Assembly: GCF_016598485.1 (NCBI RefSeq) | Contig: NZ_JAEMUW010000015.1 | Location: forward strand, 1 to 64,000 | Source of the DNA: Micromonospora coerulea | GTDB taxonomy: Bacteria > Actinomycetota > Actinomycetes > Mycobacteriales > Micromonosporaceae | Direction of reading: 5' to 3' | Length of the DNA: 64,000 nt | Shown: one piece after another, positions 35,861 through 47,023 of the stretch | How the letters are laid out: each line of letters begins with the position of its first letter | Numbering within the stretch: the stretch's first letter is position 1 | The notes under the pieces: model-generated | Told to the model about the DNA's origin: nothing | Seen by the model: only the letters and a program-made list of their open reading frames with translations | The model's database searches: none | Made by a program: the position numbers and the translations under genes

Positions 35861-37603
35861 TCAGCGGCCGAGCCGGCGGCGGACCATCCCGACCACCTCG
35901 GTGATCTCGCTGATCCGCAGCACCAGGGCCAGCCCGAGGTACGTACCGCCGATCACCACCCCACCGATCACCAGCTGCCCGGCCGCCGCCAGCCAGCTGA
36001 GGTTGCCGGGGTCCCCGGGAAGCAGCCGCACCACGAGCAGGCCCACCAGCGCGGCGCCCAGCGCGGCGACGACCACCCGACCCAGGGTGCGCATGATGCC
36101 GCCGAGCCCGATCCGACCCACCCGGGGCCGCAGCAGCAGCGCGGAGATCACCGCGGCGGCCAGGTACGAGACGGCGTTGCCGAGCATCATGCCGGCCGCC
36201 GCGAAGGTGGCGGAGAAGACCAGGAAGAGCCCGATCTGGAGGAGCACCCGCAGCGCCACCACCGGGATGTTGATCAGCGCCGGGGTGCGCGTGTCCGGCA
36301 GCGCGTAGAAGGCGAAGGTGAAGAGCTGACTGATCGCGAACGGGACCAGGCCGAGCGCCGCGACCAGCAGCACGGTCGACGTGGCCACCGCGTTCTCGCC
36401 GGTGAACGCGCCGTACCGGAAGATCACGACGGAGATCGGGCCGGCCAGCACCGCGTAGCAGACCGCGATCGGGGCGAGTACCGCGGTGACCATCCGGGTG
36501 CCCCGGGACAGGTCGGCGGTCACGTCGCGGAACCGGCCCTCGGCGGCGGCGGCGCTCATCCGGGGCATCAGCGCGGTGATGATCGAGACGGCGATGATGC
36601 CGTGCGCCATCATCAGCAGCAGGAAGACGTTGTTGTAGATCAGGATGCCGGCGTTGTCCTTCCCGGCCGCCCGGGTGAGCAGGTTGACCACCACGAAGAG
36701 GCCGAGCTGGTTGACCGCGACGTAGCAGAACATCCAGGCGCCGAGCTTGGCCAGGTCGCGCAGCCCCAGCTCGCGGAAGTCGAAGCGCCACTTCCACCGG
36801 AAGCCCACCTTGCGCAGTGCCGGCAGCAGGCCGGCGGCCTGGACCGCGACACCGAGCAGGGTGCCGCCGCCGAGCAGCAGGATGCGGCCCCAGCCCATTT
36901 CGGCCGGCTGGAGGCTCCGCGCGCCGAAGATCACGATGTACAACCCGAAGGTGGCGATGACCACGAGGTTGTTCAGGATCGGCGCCCACATCGGGGCGGC
37001 GAAGTGCCCGCGGGTGTTGAGCACCGCGGCGATCAGCGCGCTGACGCCGGTGAAGAAGAGCATCGGCAGCATCAGGTAGGACAGGTCGTTGACCAGTCCC
37101 GTGTAGTCGCTGCCCTTGCCGCTGGCGTACAACGCGGTCAGGACCGGCGCCAGCACCACCGCGATCAGCGCTGCGGCGGCCAGCGCGAGCACCGCCAGGG
37201 TGAGCAGCCGCTGGGAGTACGCCTCACCCTTGTCCGGGTCGGCCTTGCGGCGGCGGACCAGCACCGGGATCAGGACGCTGGTGAGCACGCCACCGAGCAG
37301 AAACTCGTACACCTGGTTCGGCAGGAACTGGGCCGTCGTGTAGGCGTTGCCGATCAGGTTGCCCAGCGCCGCGCCGACCATCAGGTTGCGGATGAAGCCC
37401 GTACCCCGGCTGACCAGGCTGCCCACCGCCATCACCGCGCTGTTCGCGGCGGCGCTGGCCTCGCCGACCTGCTCCGGCGGCGGCGCGGTGGCCTCCACCG
37501 CGGGCTGGTTGAGCGGCTCGGCCGAGATGAAGGTCGCCTCGTCGGTGGGCGGGATGGCGCCGTCCGGCGTGGCGTTCGCGCTGCGGTAGAGCCCGCCGCT
37601 CAT
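35861..37603 (-). CDS. murJ: Lipid II flippase MurJ
   Basis: 580 aa from the ATG at 37603, with GGGAGG 6 nt upstream. MATE/MOP-superfamily flippase that moves lipid II across the membrane. About 14 transmembrane segments are visible after an N-terminal ~55-residue Pro/Glu-rich tail. Family motifs include SLVSRGTGFIRNLMVGAALG and FLPNQVYEFLLGGVLTSVLI. It lacks the C-terminal pseudokinase fusion seen in mycobacteria, which is a separate gene here. Divergent from cca, 127 bp apart. Confidence 0.95.
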   Translation of the reverse strand: MSGGLYRSANATPDGAIPPTDEATFISAEPLNQPAVEATAPPPEQVGEASAAANSAVMAVGSLVSRGTGFIRNLMVGAALGNLIGNAYTTAQFLPNQVYEFLLGGVLTSVLIPVLVRRRKADPDKGEAYSQRLLTLAVLALAAAALIAVVLAPVLTALYASGKGSDYTGLVNDLSYLMLPMLFFTGVSALIAAVLNTRGHFAAPMWAPILNNLVVIATFGLYIVIFGARSLQPAEMGWGRILLLGGGTLLGVAVQAAGLLPALRKVGFRWKWRFDFRELGLRDLAKLGAWMFCYVAVNQLGLFVVVNLLTRAAGKDNAGILIYNNVFLLLMMAHGIIAVSIITALMPRMSAAAAEGRFRDVTADLSRGTRMVTAVLAPIAVCYAVLAGPISVVIFRYGAFTGENAVATSTVLLVAALGLVPFAISQLFTFAFYALPDTRTPALINIPVVALRVLLQIGLFLVFSATFAAAGMMLGNAVSYLAAAVISALLLRPRVGRIGLGGIMRTLGRVVVAALGAALVGLLVVRLLPGDPGNLSWLAAAGQLVIGGVVIGGTYLGLALVLRISEITEVVGMVRRRLGR

Positions 37604-37730
37604 CTCCAGCCTCCCAGGGGGTACGTCGGGGCGGGCACCCGTCCCGACGGTCAGAACCTTAGTCAACCGGTACCTCTTACCCGCGCCCGGCGGCGGAGTT
37701 CCCGGACAAGCCCGATAGGCTGGCGATCCC

Positions 37731-39191
37731 ATGTCCGAAGCCTCCGCATCCCACGCCACCGACCGCCGCGAGCTCACCGCCGCGCAGCGCAGCGCCGTCG
37801 CCGAGCTGCTCCGTGTCTCCCCGGTCGCCGACGAGCTCGGCCGCCGGTTCGCCACCGCGGGTCACGAACTGCACCTGGTGGGTGGCTCGGTTCGGGACGC
37901 CCTGCTCGGCCGGCTCGGTGACGACCTGGACTTCTGCACGGACGCGCACCCCGAGCAGACGCTGCGGATCATCAAGGGCTGGGCCGAGTCGATCTGGGAG
38001 ACCGGCCGGGAGTTCGGCACCATCGGCTGCCAGCGCGACGGGCTCCGGCTGGAGATCACCACCTTCCGCGCGGAGGCGTACGACCAGGTCAGTCGTAACC
38101 CGATCGTCGAGTATGGGACCAGCCTGGAAGACGACCTGAAGCGCCGCGACTTCACCATCAACGCGATGGCGGTGAGCCTCCCCGAACACCGGTTCACCGA
38201 CCCGCACGGCGGCCTGGCGGACCTGGCTGCCAAGGTCATCCGTACCCCCGGCACGCCCCAGGAGTCGTTCGGCGACGACCCGCTGCGCATGCTGCGGGCG
38301 GCACGGTTCGCCGCCCAGCTCCGCTTCGCCGTGCATCCGGACGCGCACGAGGCGATGGTCCGGATGGCCGCCGACCTGGACCGGATCACCGCCGAGCGGA
38401 TCCGGGACGAGTTCACCAAGCTGCTCTGCGGCGCGGACCCGATCACCGGGCTGCGGCTGCTGGTCGACACCGGCCTGGCCGAGCGGTTCCTTCCCGAGCT
38501 GACCGGGCTCAAGCTGGAGATCGACGAGCACGCCCAGCACAAGGACGTCTACGAGCACACCCTCACCGTGGTCGAGAACGCCATGTCGATGGAGTCCGAC
38601 GGCTGCGACTTCGTGCTCCGGATGGCCGCGCTGATGCACGACGTGGGCAAGCCGGCCACCAAGGCGGTCGGACCGGACGGGCGGGTCAGCTTCCACCACC
38701 ACGAGGTGGTCGGCGCCCGGCTAACCAAGGCCCGGATGAAGGCCATGCGGTACCCGAAGGACGTCACCTCGAAGGTGGTCGCCCTGGTCGCGCTGCACCT
38801 GCGCTTCTACGGGTACGGCCGGGGCGAGTGGACCGACTCGGCGGTGCGCCGGTACGTCGCGGACGCCGGCGACCTGCTGTCCCGGCTGCACAAGCTGACC
38901 CGGTCGGACTGCACCACCCGCAACCGGCGTAAGGCGGCGGCGCTGGCCGCCGACTACGACGCGCTGGAGGAGCGGATCGCCCGGATCGCGGCCGAGGAGG
39001 ACCTCGCCCGGGTCCGCCCCGACCTGGACGGCAACGCGATCATGGAGCTGCTCGGCGTACCGCCGGGGCCGGTCGTGGGCCGGGCCTGGCAGTACCTGAA
39101 GGAGCTGCGGCTGGAGCGCGGTCCGCTGGACCACGACGAGGCCGAGGCGGAGCTGCTGCGCTGGGCGCGGGAACAGGGCATCGTCGACTGA
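37731..39191 (+). CDS. cca: CCA tRNA nucleotidyltransferase (poly(A) polymerase family)
   Basis: 486 aa. Class-II nucleotidyltransferase head with LHLVGGSVRDALLGRLGDDLDF (GGxVRD and DxD) and RDFTINAMAV, plus the RMLRAARFAAQL motif; then an HD domain with LMHDVGKPATK and HHHEVVGA. Adds or repairs the tRNA 3' CCA end; actinobacterial genes are often named pcnA. One of the two tRNAs here (Ile) lacks an encoded CCA. Divergent from murJ. Confidence 0.95.
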   Translation: MSEASASHATDRRELTAAQRSAVAELLRVSPVADELGRRFATAGHELHLVGGSVRDALLGRLGDDLDFCTDAHPEQTLRIIKGWAESIWETGREFGTIGCQRDGLRLEITTFRAEAYDQVSRNPIVEYGTSLEDDLKRRDFTINAMAVSLPEHRFTDPHGGLADLAAKVIRTPGTPQESFGDDPLRMLRAARFAAQLRFAVHPDAHEAMVRMAADLDRITAERIRDEFTKLLCGADPITGLRLLVDTGLAERFLPELTGLKLEIDEHAQHKDVYEHTLTVVENAMSMESDGCDFVLRMAALMHDVGKPATKAVGPDGRVSFHHHEVVGARLTKARMKAMRYPKDVTSKVVALVALHLRFYGYGRGEWTDSAVRRYVADAGDLLSRLHKLTRSDCTTRNRRKAAALAADYDALEERIARIAAEEDLARVRPDLDGNAIMELLGVPPGPVVGRAWQYLKELRLERGPLDHDEAEAELLRWAREQGIVD

Positions 39192-39385
39192 CCCCGGTCG
39201 CGCGCCCCCGTCGCTACGACGAGACGCCGACGTATCGACCGAACGGATGACGCGGTCGATGGTGATCTCCCCGCATCATGGTGCGACGGTCGTCAGTCTC
39301 CCGGTGATCTCCGTGCTGAGGCTGCGCCGATCGCTCTGTCCGCCCGTCCGATTCGGACGGTCGCTGGAAACGGGGAGACCTCTCA

Positions 39386-41431
39386 GTGACACATCTCGGC
39401 ATATTCCGCCGTTCGGTGGTGGCGGGAATGGCCATCGCCTCCGCGACATCCGTCCTCGGCGTCGCCACCGGCGGCACCGCGCTGGGTGACCCGGCCGGTC
39501 CCTCGCGGGGGCAGGTGCGGGGCGCGGAGAGCACCGACGCCGTGCCCGACCGGTACATCGTGGTCCTGGCCGACCGCAAGGCCAGCCCCAGCAAGGTCCG
39601 CGCCACCGCGTCGGCGCTCGCCGGCGAGACGGGCGGCACGGTCCGCCGCATCTTCACCAGCGCCCTGCACGGCTACTCGGCCACCATGACCAAGCGGCAG
39701 GCGGAGCGGCTGGCGGCTGACCCCGCCGTCGCCTACGTGCAGCAGGTCCAGCGCTACTCGGCCACCGACACCCAGACCAGCCCGCCGTCCTGGGGGCTGG
39801 ACCGGATCGACCAGGCGGCCGCGAAGACCAACGGCTCCTACACGTACCCGACCACGGCGGCGGACGTCACCGCGTACATCGTGGACACCGGCATCGACAT
39901 CAACCACCAGGACTTCGGTGGGCGGGCCAGCTACGGCTACGACGCCGTGGAGCACGACAGCGTGGCCCAGGACTGCGACGGGCACGGCACGCACGTCGCC
40001 GGCACGGTCGGCGGCACCCGGTACGGCGTCGCCAAGAACGTCAAGCTCGTCGCGGTGCGGGTGCTCGACTGCGCGGGTGGCGGCACCAGCGAGCAGGTCA
40101 TCGCCGGCATCGACTGGGTCACCGCGAACGCGGTCAAGCCGGCGGTGGCGAACATGAGCCTCGGCGTCAACAGCATCGACCCGGCCGTCGACGACGCGGT
40201 CGCCCGGTCCATCGCTTCCGGCATCACGTACGCGGTCGCCGCCGGCAACGCCAGCTCGGAAGCGTGCGAGGCGACGCCGGCCCGGGTGCCCGCGGCCATC
40301 ACGGTCGGGGCGACCGACCGGCTGGACTTCCGGGCCTGGTTCTCGAACCACGGTCCGTGCGTGGACACCTTCGCCCCGGGCGTGAGCATCGTGTCCGCGG
40401 CGATGGGCACCACCAGCGGTTCGGTCGCCATGAACGGGACCTCGATGGCCTCGCCGCACGTCGCGGGGGCCGCGGCGCTGCTGCTCCAGGCCCACCCCGA
40501 GTGGACTCCGCAGCAGGTCCGGGACGGCATCGTCACCTCCGGCATCGCCGGCGCGGTGCACGACGAGTGGGGTTCGACCGACCGCATCCTGCACGTCGGG
40601 GCGGCGCAGCCGGCGCGCAGCTCGTACGGGTTGAAGGCCCGGGTCAACGGTCGGTACGTGACCGCGGAGAGTGGCGGCACCAAGCCGCTGATCGCCCGGG
40701 GCACCACCCTCGGTGCGTGGGAGAAGTACGACGTCGTTGACGCGGGCAGCGGTCTGGTCGGGCTGCGGGCCAAGGTCAACGGCAAGTTCGTGACCGCGGA
40801 GAGCGCCGGCGCCAAGCCGCTGATCGCCCGGTCCGCGTCGATCGGCGCCTGGGAGAAGTTCCAGATCATCGACAACGTCGACGGCAGCGCCAGCCTGAAG
40901 GCGGCCATCAACGGTCGGTACGTCACCGCGCCGAGCACCACGCTGCCGCTGATCGCCAGCAGCACGACCATCGGGACCGCCGAGAAGTTCGACTTCGACG
41001 CGCCGCCGCCGGTGGTCAGCATCACCTCCCGGGCCAACGGCCGGTTCGTGACCGCGGAGAGCGCGGGAACCCTGCCGCTGATCGCCCGGTCCACCTCGGT
41101 GGGGGCCTGGGAGAAGTTCGAGATCGTCCAGGGCCGCACCACCGGCTACTTCGCGCTGCGGGCGCTGGTCAACGGCAAGTACGTGACCGCGGAGAGCACC
41201 GGCACCAAGCCGCTGATCGCACGCTCCAGCACCATCGGCATCTGGGAGAAGTTCGATGTCTGGGACTACAACGCGGACGGCTCGATCTTCATCCAGGCGT
41301 ACGTGGACGGTGAGGTGGTGACCGCGGGCAGCACCGGCAGCAGCCAGCTGATCTCGAGCCGGCTCGTCGACTGGAACAAGCCGGACTACGGGTTCGGCCC
41401 CGGTGAGAAGTTCACCATCAACATCCTGTGA
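39386..41431 (+). CDS. Secreted S8 subtilisin with fascin-like repeats (copy 1)
   Basis: 681 aa from a GTG with GGGGAG about 9 nt upstream. Signal peptide at residues 1-34 (FRRSVVAGMAIASATSVLGV). Propeptide I9 inhibitor domain ~55-125. Subtilisin domain with the triad Asp167 (YIVDTGID), His200 (DGHGTHVAG) and Ser353 (NGTSMASPHVAG). The last ~265 residues hold about five fascin-like beta-trefoil repeats with VNGRYVTAES and LIARSTSVGAWEKFEIV. The fascin-type part may bind a polymer or surface. Tandem paralogue of the next gene. Confidence 0.93.
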   Translation: MTHLGIFRRSVVAGMAIASATSVLGVATGGTALGDPAGPSRGQVRGAESTDAVPDRYIVVLADRKASPSKVRATASALAGETGGTVRRIFTSALHGYSATMTKRQAERLAADPAVAYVQQVQRYSATDTQTSPPSWGLDRIDQAAAKTNGSYTYPTTAADVTAYIVDTGIDINHQDFGGRASYGYDAVEHDSVAQDCDGHGTHVAGTVGGTRYGVAKNVKLVAVRVLDCAGGGTSEQVIAGIDWVTANAVKPAVANMSLGVNSIDPAVDDAVARSIASGITYAVAAGNASSEACEATPARVPAAITVGATDRLDFRAWFSNHGPCVDTFAPGVSIVSAAMGTTSGSVAMNGTSMASPHVAGAAALLLQAHPEWTPQQVRDGIVTSGIAGAVHDEWGSTDRILHVGAAQPARSSYGLKARVNGRYVTAESGGTKPLIARGTTLGAWEKYDVVDAGSGLVGLRAKVNGKFVTAESAGAKPLIARSASIGAWEKFQIIDNVDGSASLKAAINGRYVTAPSTTLPLIASSTTIGTAEKFDFDAPPPVVSITSRANGRFVTAESAGTLPLIARSTSVGAWEKFEIVQGRTTGYFALRALVNGKYVTAESTGTKPLIARSSTIGIWEKFDVWDYNADGSIFIQAYVDGEVVTAGSTGSSQLISSRLVDWNKPDYGFGPGEKFTINIL

Positions 41432-41445
41432 CCAAGTGACGTCAA

Positions 41446-41483
41446 GGTGCCCGCCGAGGTCGACCCCGACCTTGGCGGGCACC
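41446..41483 (+). terminator. Terminator between the two protease genes
   Basis: GGTGCCCGCCGAGGTC (41446-41461) pairs with 41468-41483 over 16 bp with one G-T pair and a 6-nt loop, 15 bp after the first protease stop. It suggests the two paralogues are separate transcription units. Confidence 0.8.
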
Positions 41484-41523
41484 GCCGTCGGTGACGTCGG
41501 AACTGCAACGGGGAGATGACTCA

Positions 41524-43569
<2,046 letters not shown>

Positions 43570-43582
43570 CGGCCGGCACCAC

Positions 43583-43627
43583 GGCGCCCGCCGAGCCCGC
43601 CCCGGAGGGGGCCGGCCGGCGGGCGCC
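43583..43627. terminator. Bidirectional hairpin between convergent genes
   Basis: GGCGCCCGCCG (43583-43593) and CGGCGGGCGCC (43617-43627), perfect 11-bp complement with a GC-rich loop. It lies between the second protease (plus) and the beta-propeller gene (minus). Confidence 0.7.
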
Positions 43628-43633
43628 GCCAGT

Positions 43634-44734
43634 TCAGCGGGGCCCCACCGTGAGCTGCCGGTCGACCAGCTCCTTCGGCAGCGGCTGGCGGACCAGCTCC
43701 CGACCGGTCAGGTCGGCGAGCACGACGTCGCGGGCACCGTACGGCCGGCGGTAGAGCAGCCGGTCGTCGGAGATCCAGACGACCTCGGCGGTGGGCAGGG
43801 TGCGGACCACCCGGCCGGTGGCCGTCTCCACCAGCAACGGATCCTGCTGGCCTTGGACCACCACCAGCTTCCCGTCCGGCGACCAGGCCAGCGGCCCGGC
43901 CGGATCGCCGGGCACCGGCAAGAACCGGGTGGGCCGGCCGTCGGCGGCGGAGAAGAGCCGTACGCCCGCCCGCAGGTCCCGGACCGACTCGTCGTGGTCA
44001 GCCTGGCCGGTCTGCGGGAGCAGCACCTCCGTGCCGTCCCGGCTCCAGGTGAAGTCGCACTGGTCCGTGCAGAAGTACCGCTCCCGGTCCACCCGGAAGG
44101 TGCGCCTTTTGCCGTCCGGGTCCAGCAGGATGAAGCCGAACCGGTCGAGCTGGTGGGTGGTGAAGAGCAGGCGCCGGCCGTCCGGTGACCATTGTGGGGC
44201 GGAGAGCGCCCGCCCCACCTCGTACCAGCGGGTCGTGCCGCGGGCCAGGTCGACCAGGCCGACCGCACGAGGCCGGTCGGTGTCCGTCACCGCGCTCAGC
44301 GAGCCGACTGGGGCCGGGAAGACGCCGTCGTATCCGTCGGCGACCAGGTAGCGGCCCCGGATGCGGTCCAGCACGAAGCCCTTCCCCGGCGCGCCGACGA
44401 AGGTACCCCCGGTCACCACCCAGTCCCCGGGCAGGACCAGCGGCTTCGCCGACCAGTCGGGACCGGGCACGGGCCGGACCGGGGGCGCCGGGGTGACCGT
44501 CGCGGTGGGGTGCGGGGTGGCGGGGCGCGCCGCCGGTTGCGGGCGGAGCAGCACGAACGGCAGCGCGATCGCGACCACCGCCACCACCGCGCCGCCCGCC
44601 GCCAGGGCCCGGCGCCGGCGCCGCAGCCGACGACCGCGGCCAAGGGCGCGAACGGCCAGGTCGGGCGCGGGCCGCGCCCCGTCCGCGAGCTTGTGTACGG
44701 CCGCCCGCAGCGCATCCTCCACCGGCCCGGTCAT
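43634..44734 (-). CDS. Membrane-anchored beta-propeller protein
   Basis: 366 aa from the ATG at 44734, which overlaps the true-frame stop of the sigma gene by one base (TGATG). A short cytoplasmic segment with a basic patch precedes one transmembrane helix at ~48-65 (LAAGGAVVAVVAIALPFVLL). The outer part has PD40/TolB-like propeller blades (APQWSPDGRRLLFTTHQLDR, FTWSRDGTEVLLPQTGQ, LAWSPDGKLVVVQGQQ). Coupling to a SigE-family sigma suggests it is the cognate anti-sigma or sensor; that is inference. As the sequence stands it is in one continuous frame with the upstream sigma region 2. Confidence 0.75.
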   Translation of the reverse strand: MTGPVEDALRAAVHKLADGARPAPDLAVRALGRGRRLRRRRRALAAGGAVVAVVAIALPFVLLRPQPAARPATPHPTATVTPAPPVRPVPGPDWSAKPLVLPGDWVVTGGTFVGAPGKGFVLDRIRGRYLVADGYDGVFPAPVGSLSAVTDTDRPRAVGLVDLARGTTRWYEVGRALSAPQWSPDGRRLLFTTHQLDRFGFILLDPDGKRRTFRVDRERYFCTDQCDFTWSRDGTEVLLPQTGQADHDESVRDLRAGVRLFSAADGRPTRFLPVPGDPAGPLAWSPDGKLVVVQGQQDPLLVETATGRVVRTLPTAEVVWISDDRLLYRRPYGARDVVLADLTGRELVRQPLPKELVDRQLTVGPR

Positions 44735-45259
44735 CACTTCACCTCCGCACGGGTCGTCAGCTCGTCGAGGGCCGGCACCAGCTCGCGGAGCTTCGCCAGC
44801 GCCCGGGACGCCTGGCTGGCCACGGTGCCGGCGCGGCAGCCGAGGATCGCCGCGGTGCGCTCGACGCTCAGGTCCTCCAGATAGCGCAGGGTCAGCACGG
44901 CCCGTTGCCGGGGCGGTAGGGCGCGCAGCGCCTCCCGCAGCAGGAGCCGTAGGTCGGTGTCGTGGCCGCCGTCGCCCGTCGCCCGTCGCCGGGCGTTCCG
45001 GCAGCTCCGCGACGGGCACCTCGGCCCGCCGCGACCGGCGCCGCCAGCCGGACACCTGGTCGTGGTAGAGGATCCGTTTCACGTACGGCTCCGCGTCACC
45101 CCTGATCCGGGGCCACCGGGCGTACGCCTTGGCCAGCGCGTTCTGGAGCAGGTCCTCCGCGGCGTGCTGGTTGCCCGTGAGGGCGTACGCGACGCGCAGC
45201 AGTGCGTCACCCCGCTCGGTGACGAACGTGGTGAACTCCCCGTCGATGACCTCTGCCAC
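44734..45259 (-). pseudogene. SigE-family ECF sigma factor, frameshifted by a 7-bp repeat
   Basis: GTG start at 45259 with GGAGGTGG. The first ~85 residues are sigma region 2 (FTTFVTERGDALLRVAYALT to YVKRILYHDQVSGWRRRSRR). Region 4 is present but in another frame: ALPPRQRAVLTLRYLEDLSV, then VERTAAILGCRAGTVASQAS, ending LTTRAEVK at a TGA overlapping the next ATG. The switch occurs in three perfect copies of CGTCGCC (plus strand) at 44970-44990. Removing one copy restores a complete ~172-aa sigma factor. With three copies the frame runs into the propeller gene. Either an inactivating duplication, a slippage switch, or a sequence error. Confidence 0.85.
44970..44990. repeat. 7-bp tandem repeat, three perfect copies
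   Basis: CGTCGCC three times head to tail (44970-44976, 44977-44983, 44984-44990). It lies between the region-2 and region-4 coding parts of the sigma gene. Because 7 is not a multiple of 3, copy number sets the reading frame. Confidence 0.95.
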
Positions 45260-45360
45260 CGTCCACCTCCGTACTACAGACGCACGGGGTCGGGGAAACC
45301 TTGCCTCACCACCGCCACGGGTTTGCTCCGGTGTCGGGGGCGCCCGGCAGAATGGGCGGC

Positions 45361-45840
45361 ATGCACTGGACCGTGCTCGACTCGCCGATCGGGGAGTTCT
45401 CCGTGGCCACCGACGACGAGGCGGTCTGCGGGGCGCACTTCGGGCGGGTGGAGTCGGCGACCGACGAGCCCGTCGACGCGCTGGCCGGCCGGGCGGTGGC
45501 CGAGCTGCGGGCGTACTTCGCCGGTGAGCTCATCGACTTCACCGTGCCGGTGGCGGCGCGCCGGGGCTCGGAGTTCGAGCGTGCCGTCTGGCGGGAGATG
45601 ACCCGCATTCCGTACGGCGGGACGCGCACCTACGGCGAGGTGGCGAAGGCGGTCGGTGAGCCGGGCGCGGCCCGGGCGGTCGGGGTCGCCTGCAACCGGA
45701 ACCCGGTTCCGGTGCTCGTGCCCTGCCACCGGATCGTCGGGGCGGGCGGCAAGCTGGTCGGCTTCGGCGGTGGCCTGCCGCGCAAGGTGACGCTGCTGGA
45801 GTTGGAGGCCGCGGTCGCCCTGCAACGCGCCTGGTCCTGA
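45361..45840 (+). CDS. ogt: Methylated-DNA-protein-cysteine methyltransferase
   Basis: 159 aa from ATG, normal length. Suicide repair protein removing O6-alkyl groups from guanine. The active-site motif is VLVPCHRIVGAGGKLVGFGG, with the DNA-binding helix IPYGGTRTYGEVAKAVGEPG. The N-terminal ribonuclease-like domain is MHWTVLDSPIGEFSVATDDE. Divergent from the sigma gene, convergent with ino1. Confidence 0.95.
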   Translation: MHWTVLDSPIGEFSVATDDEAVCGAHFGRVESATDEPVDALAGRAVAELRAYFAGELIDFTVPVAARRGSEFERAVWREMTRIPYGGTRTYGEVAKAVGEPGAARAVGVACNRNPVPVLVPCHRIVGAGGKLVGFGGGLPRKVTLLELEAAVALQRAWS

Positions 45841-45868
45841 CGTACGCCGAGGTCCGCACCGCACGCGC

Positions 45869-45898
45869 GAGGGCCGGGTCCGTGCGGACCCGACCCTC
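45869..45898. terminator. Bidirectional terminator between ogt and ino1
   Basis: Stem-loop with outer GAGGG/CCCTC and inner GGGTC/GACCC pairs around CGTGCG, in the 80-bp gap between convergent ogt and ino1. Confidence 0.65.
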
Positions 45899-45920
45899 GA
45901 TGGTGCTGGTGGTCGGCGCG

Positions 45921-47000
45921 TCAGCGCTCGATCTCGCCGGCGATGAACGCCTCGACGGCGGCGTGCGCGTCGTGGTCGGCGTACTGCTGGGGCGGGGACT
46001 TCATGAAGTACGACGAGGCCGACAGGATCGGGCCACCGATCTTGCGGTCCAGCGCGATCTTCGCGGCCCGGACGGCGTCGATGATGACGCCGGCCGAGTT
46101 CGGCGAGTCCCACACCTCGAGCTTGAGCTCGGCGTTGAGCGGGGTGTCACCGAAGGAGCGACCCTCCAGGCGGATGTACGCCCACTTGCGGTCGTCCAGC
46201 CACGGCACGTGGTCCGACGGGCCGATGTGCACGTCGCTCTTGCTCATCTCGTGCGGGATCTGGGAGGTCACCGACTGGGTTTTCGAGATCTTCTTCGAGA
46301 CCAGGCGGGTGCGCTCCAGCATGTTCATGAAGTCCATGTTGCCGCCGAAGTTGAGCTGGTACGTGCGCAGCAGCTCGACACCGCGGTCCTCAAAGAGCTT
46401 CGCCAGGGCGCGGTGCACGATGGTGGCACCGACCTGGCTCTTGATGTCGTCGCCGACGATCGGCAGGCCCGCGTCGGTGAACTTCTGCGCCCACTCGGGG
46501 TCGGAGGCGATGAAGACCGGCAGGGCGTTGACGAACGCGCAGCCGGCGTCGATCGCCGCCTGGGCGTAGAACTTGTCGGCCTGCTCGGAGCCGACCGGCA
46601 GGTAGGAGACGACGACGTCGACCTGGGCGTCACGCAGCGCCTTGACCACGTCGACCGGCTCGGCGTCCGACTCGTCGATGATTTCGCGGTAGTACTGGCC
46701 CAGACCGTCAAAGGTCGGACCGCGCTGCACGGTGACGCCGGTCGGCGGCACGTCGCACAGCTTGATGGTGTTGTTTTCGCTGGCCACGATGGCCTCGGCG
46801 AGGTCCATGCCCACCTTCTTGGCGTCCACGTCGAACGCCGCGACGAACTCCACGTCCGAGACGTGGTAGTCGCCGAAGGTGACGTGCATGAGACCCGGGA
46901 CGCGGTCGTTCGGGTCGGCGTTCCGGTAGTACTCCACGCCCTGCACGAGGGACGAGGCGCAGTTACCCACACCGACGATGGCGACGCGGACGGAGCCCAT
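45921..47000 (-). CDS. ino1: Inositol-3-phosphate synthase
   Basis: 359 aa from the ATG at 47000, with AGGAGG 8 nt upstream. Converts glucose 6-phosphate to 1L-myo-inositol 1-phosphate with NAD, the first step to phosphatidylinositol and mycothiol. NAD-binding [20 protein letters not shown]; catalytic core [20 protein letters not shown] and [12 protein letters not shown]. It lies 23 bp downstream of padR on the same strand, as in mycobacteria, so is probably controlled together with it. Confidence 0.97.
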   Translation of the reverse strand: MGSVRVAIVGVGNCASSLVQGVEYYRNADPNDRVPGLMHVTFGDYHVSDVEFVAAFDVDAKKVGMDLAEAIVASENNTIKLCDVPPTGVTVQRGPTFDGLGQYYREIIDESDAEPVDVVKALRDAQVDVVVSYLPVGSEQADKFYAQAAIDAGCAFVNALPVFIASDPEWAQKFTDAGLPIVGDDIKSQVGATIVHRALAKLFEDRGVELLRTYQLNFGGNMDFMNMLERTRLVSKKISKTQSVTSQIPHEMSKSDVHIGPSDHVPWLDDRKWAYIRLEGRSFGDTPLNAELKLEVWDSPNSAGVIIDAVRAAKIALDRKIGGPILSASSYFMKSPPQQYADHDAHAAVEAFIAGEIER

Positions 47001-47023
47001 AGCGTCTGCCTCCTTCTTCTTCA

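Noticed and set aside
45070-45085. parS-like GTTTCACGTACGG
   Set aside because: Only the left half matches; it is coding sequence of the sigma gene (KRILYHD region).
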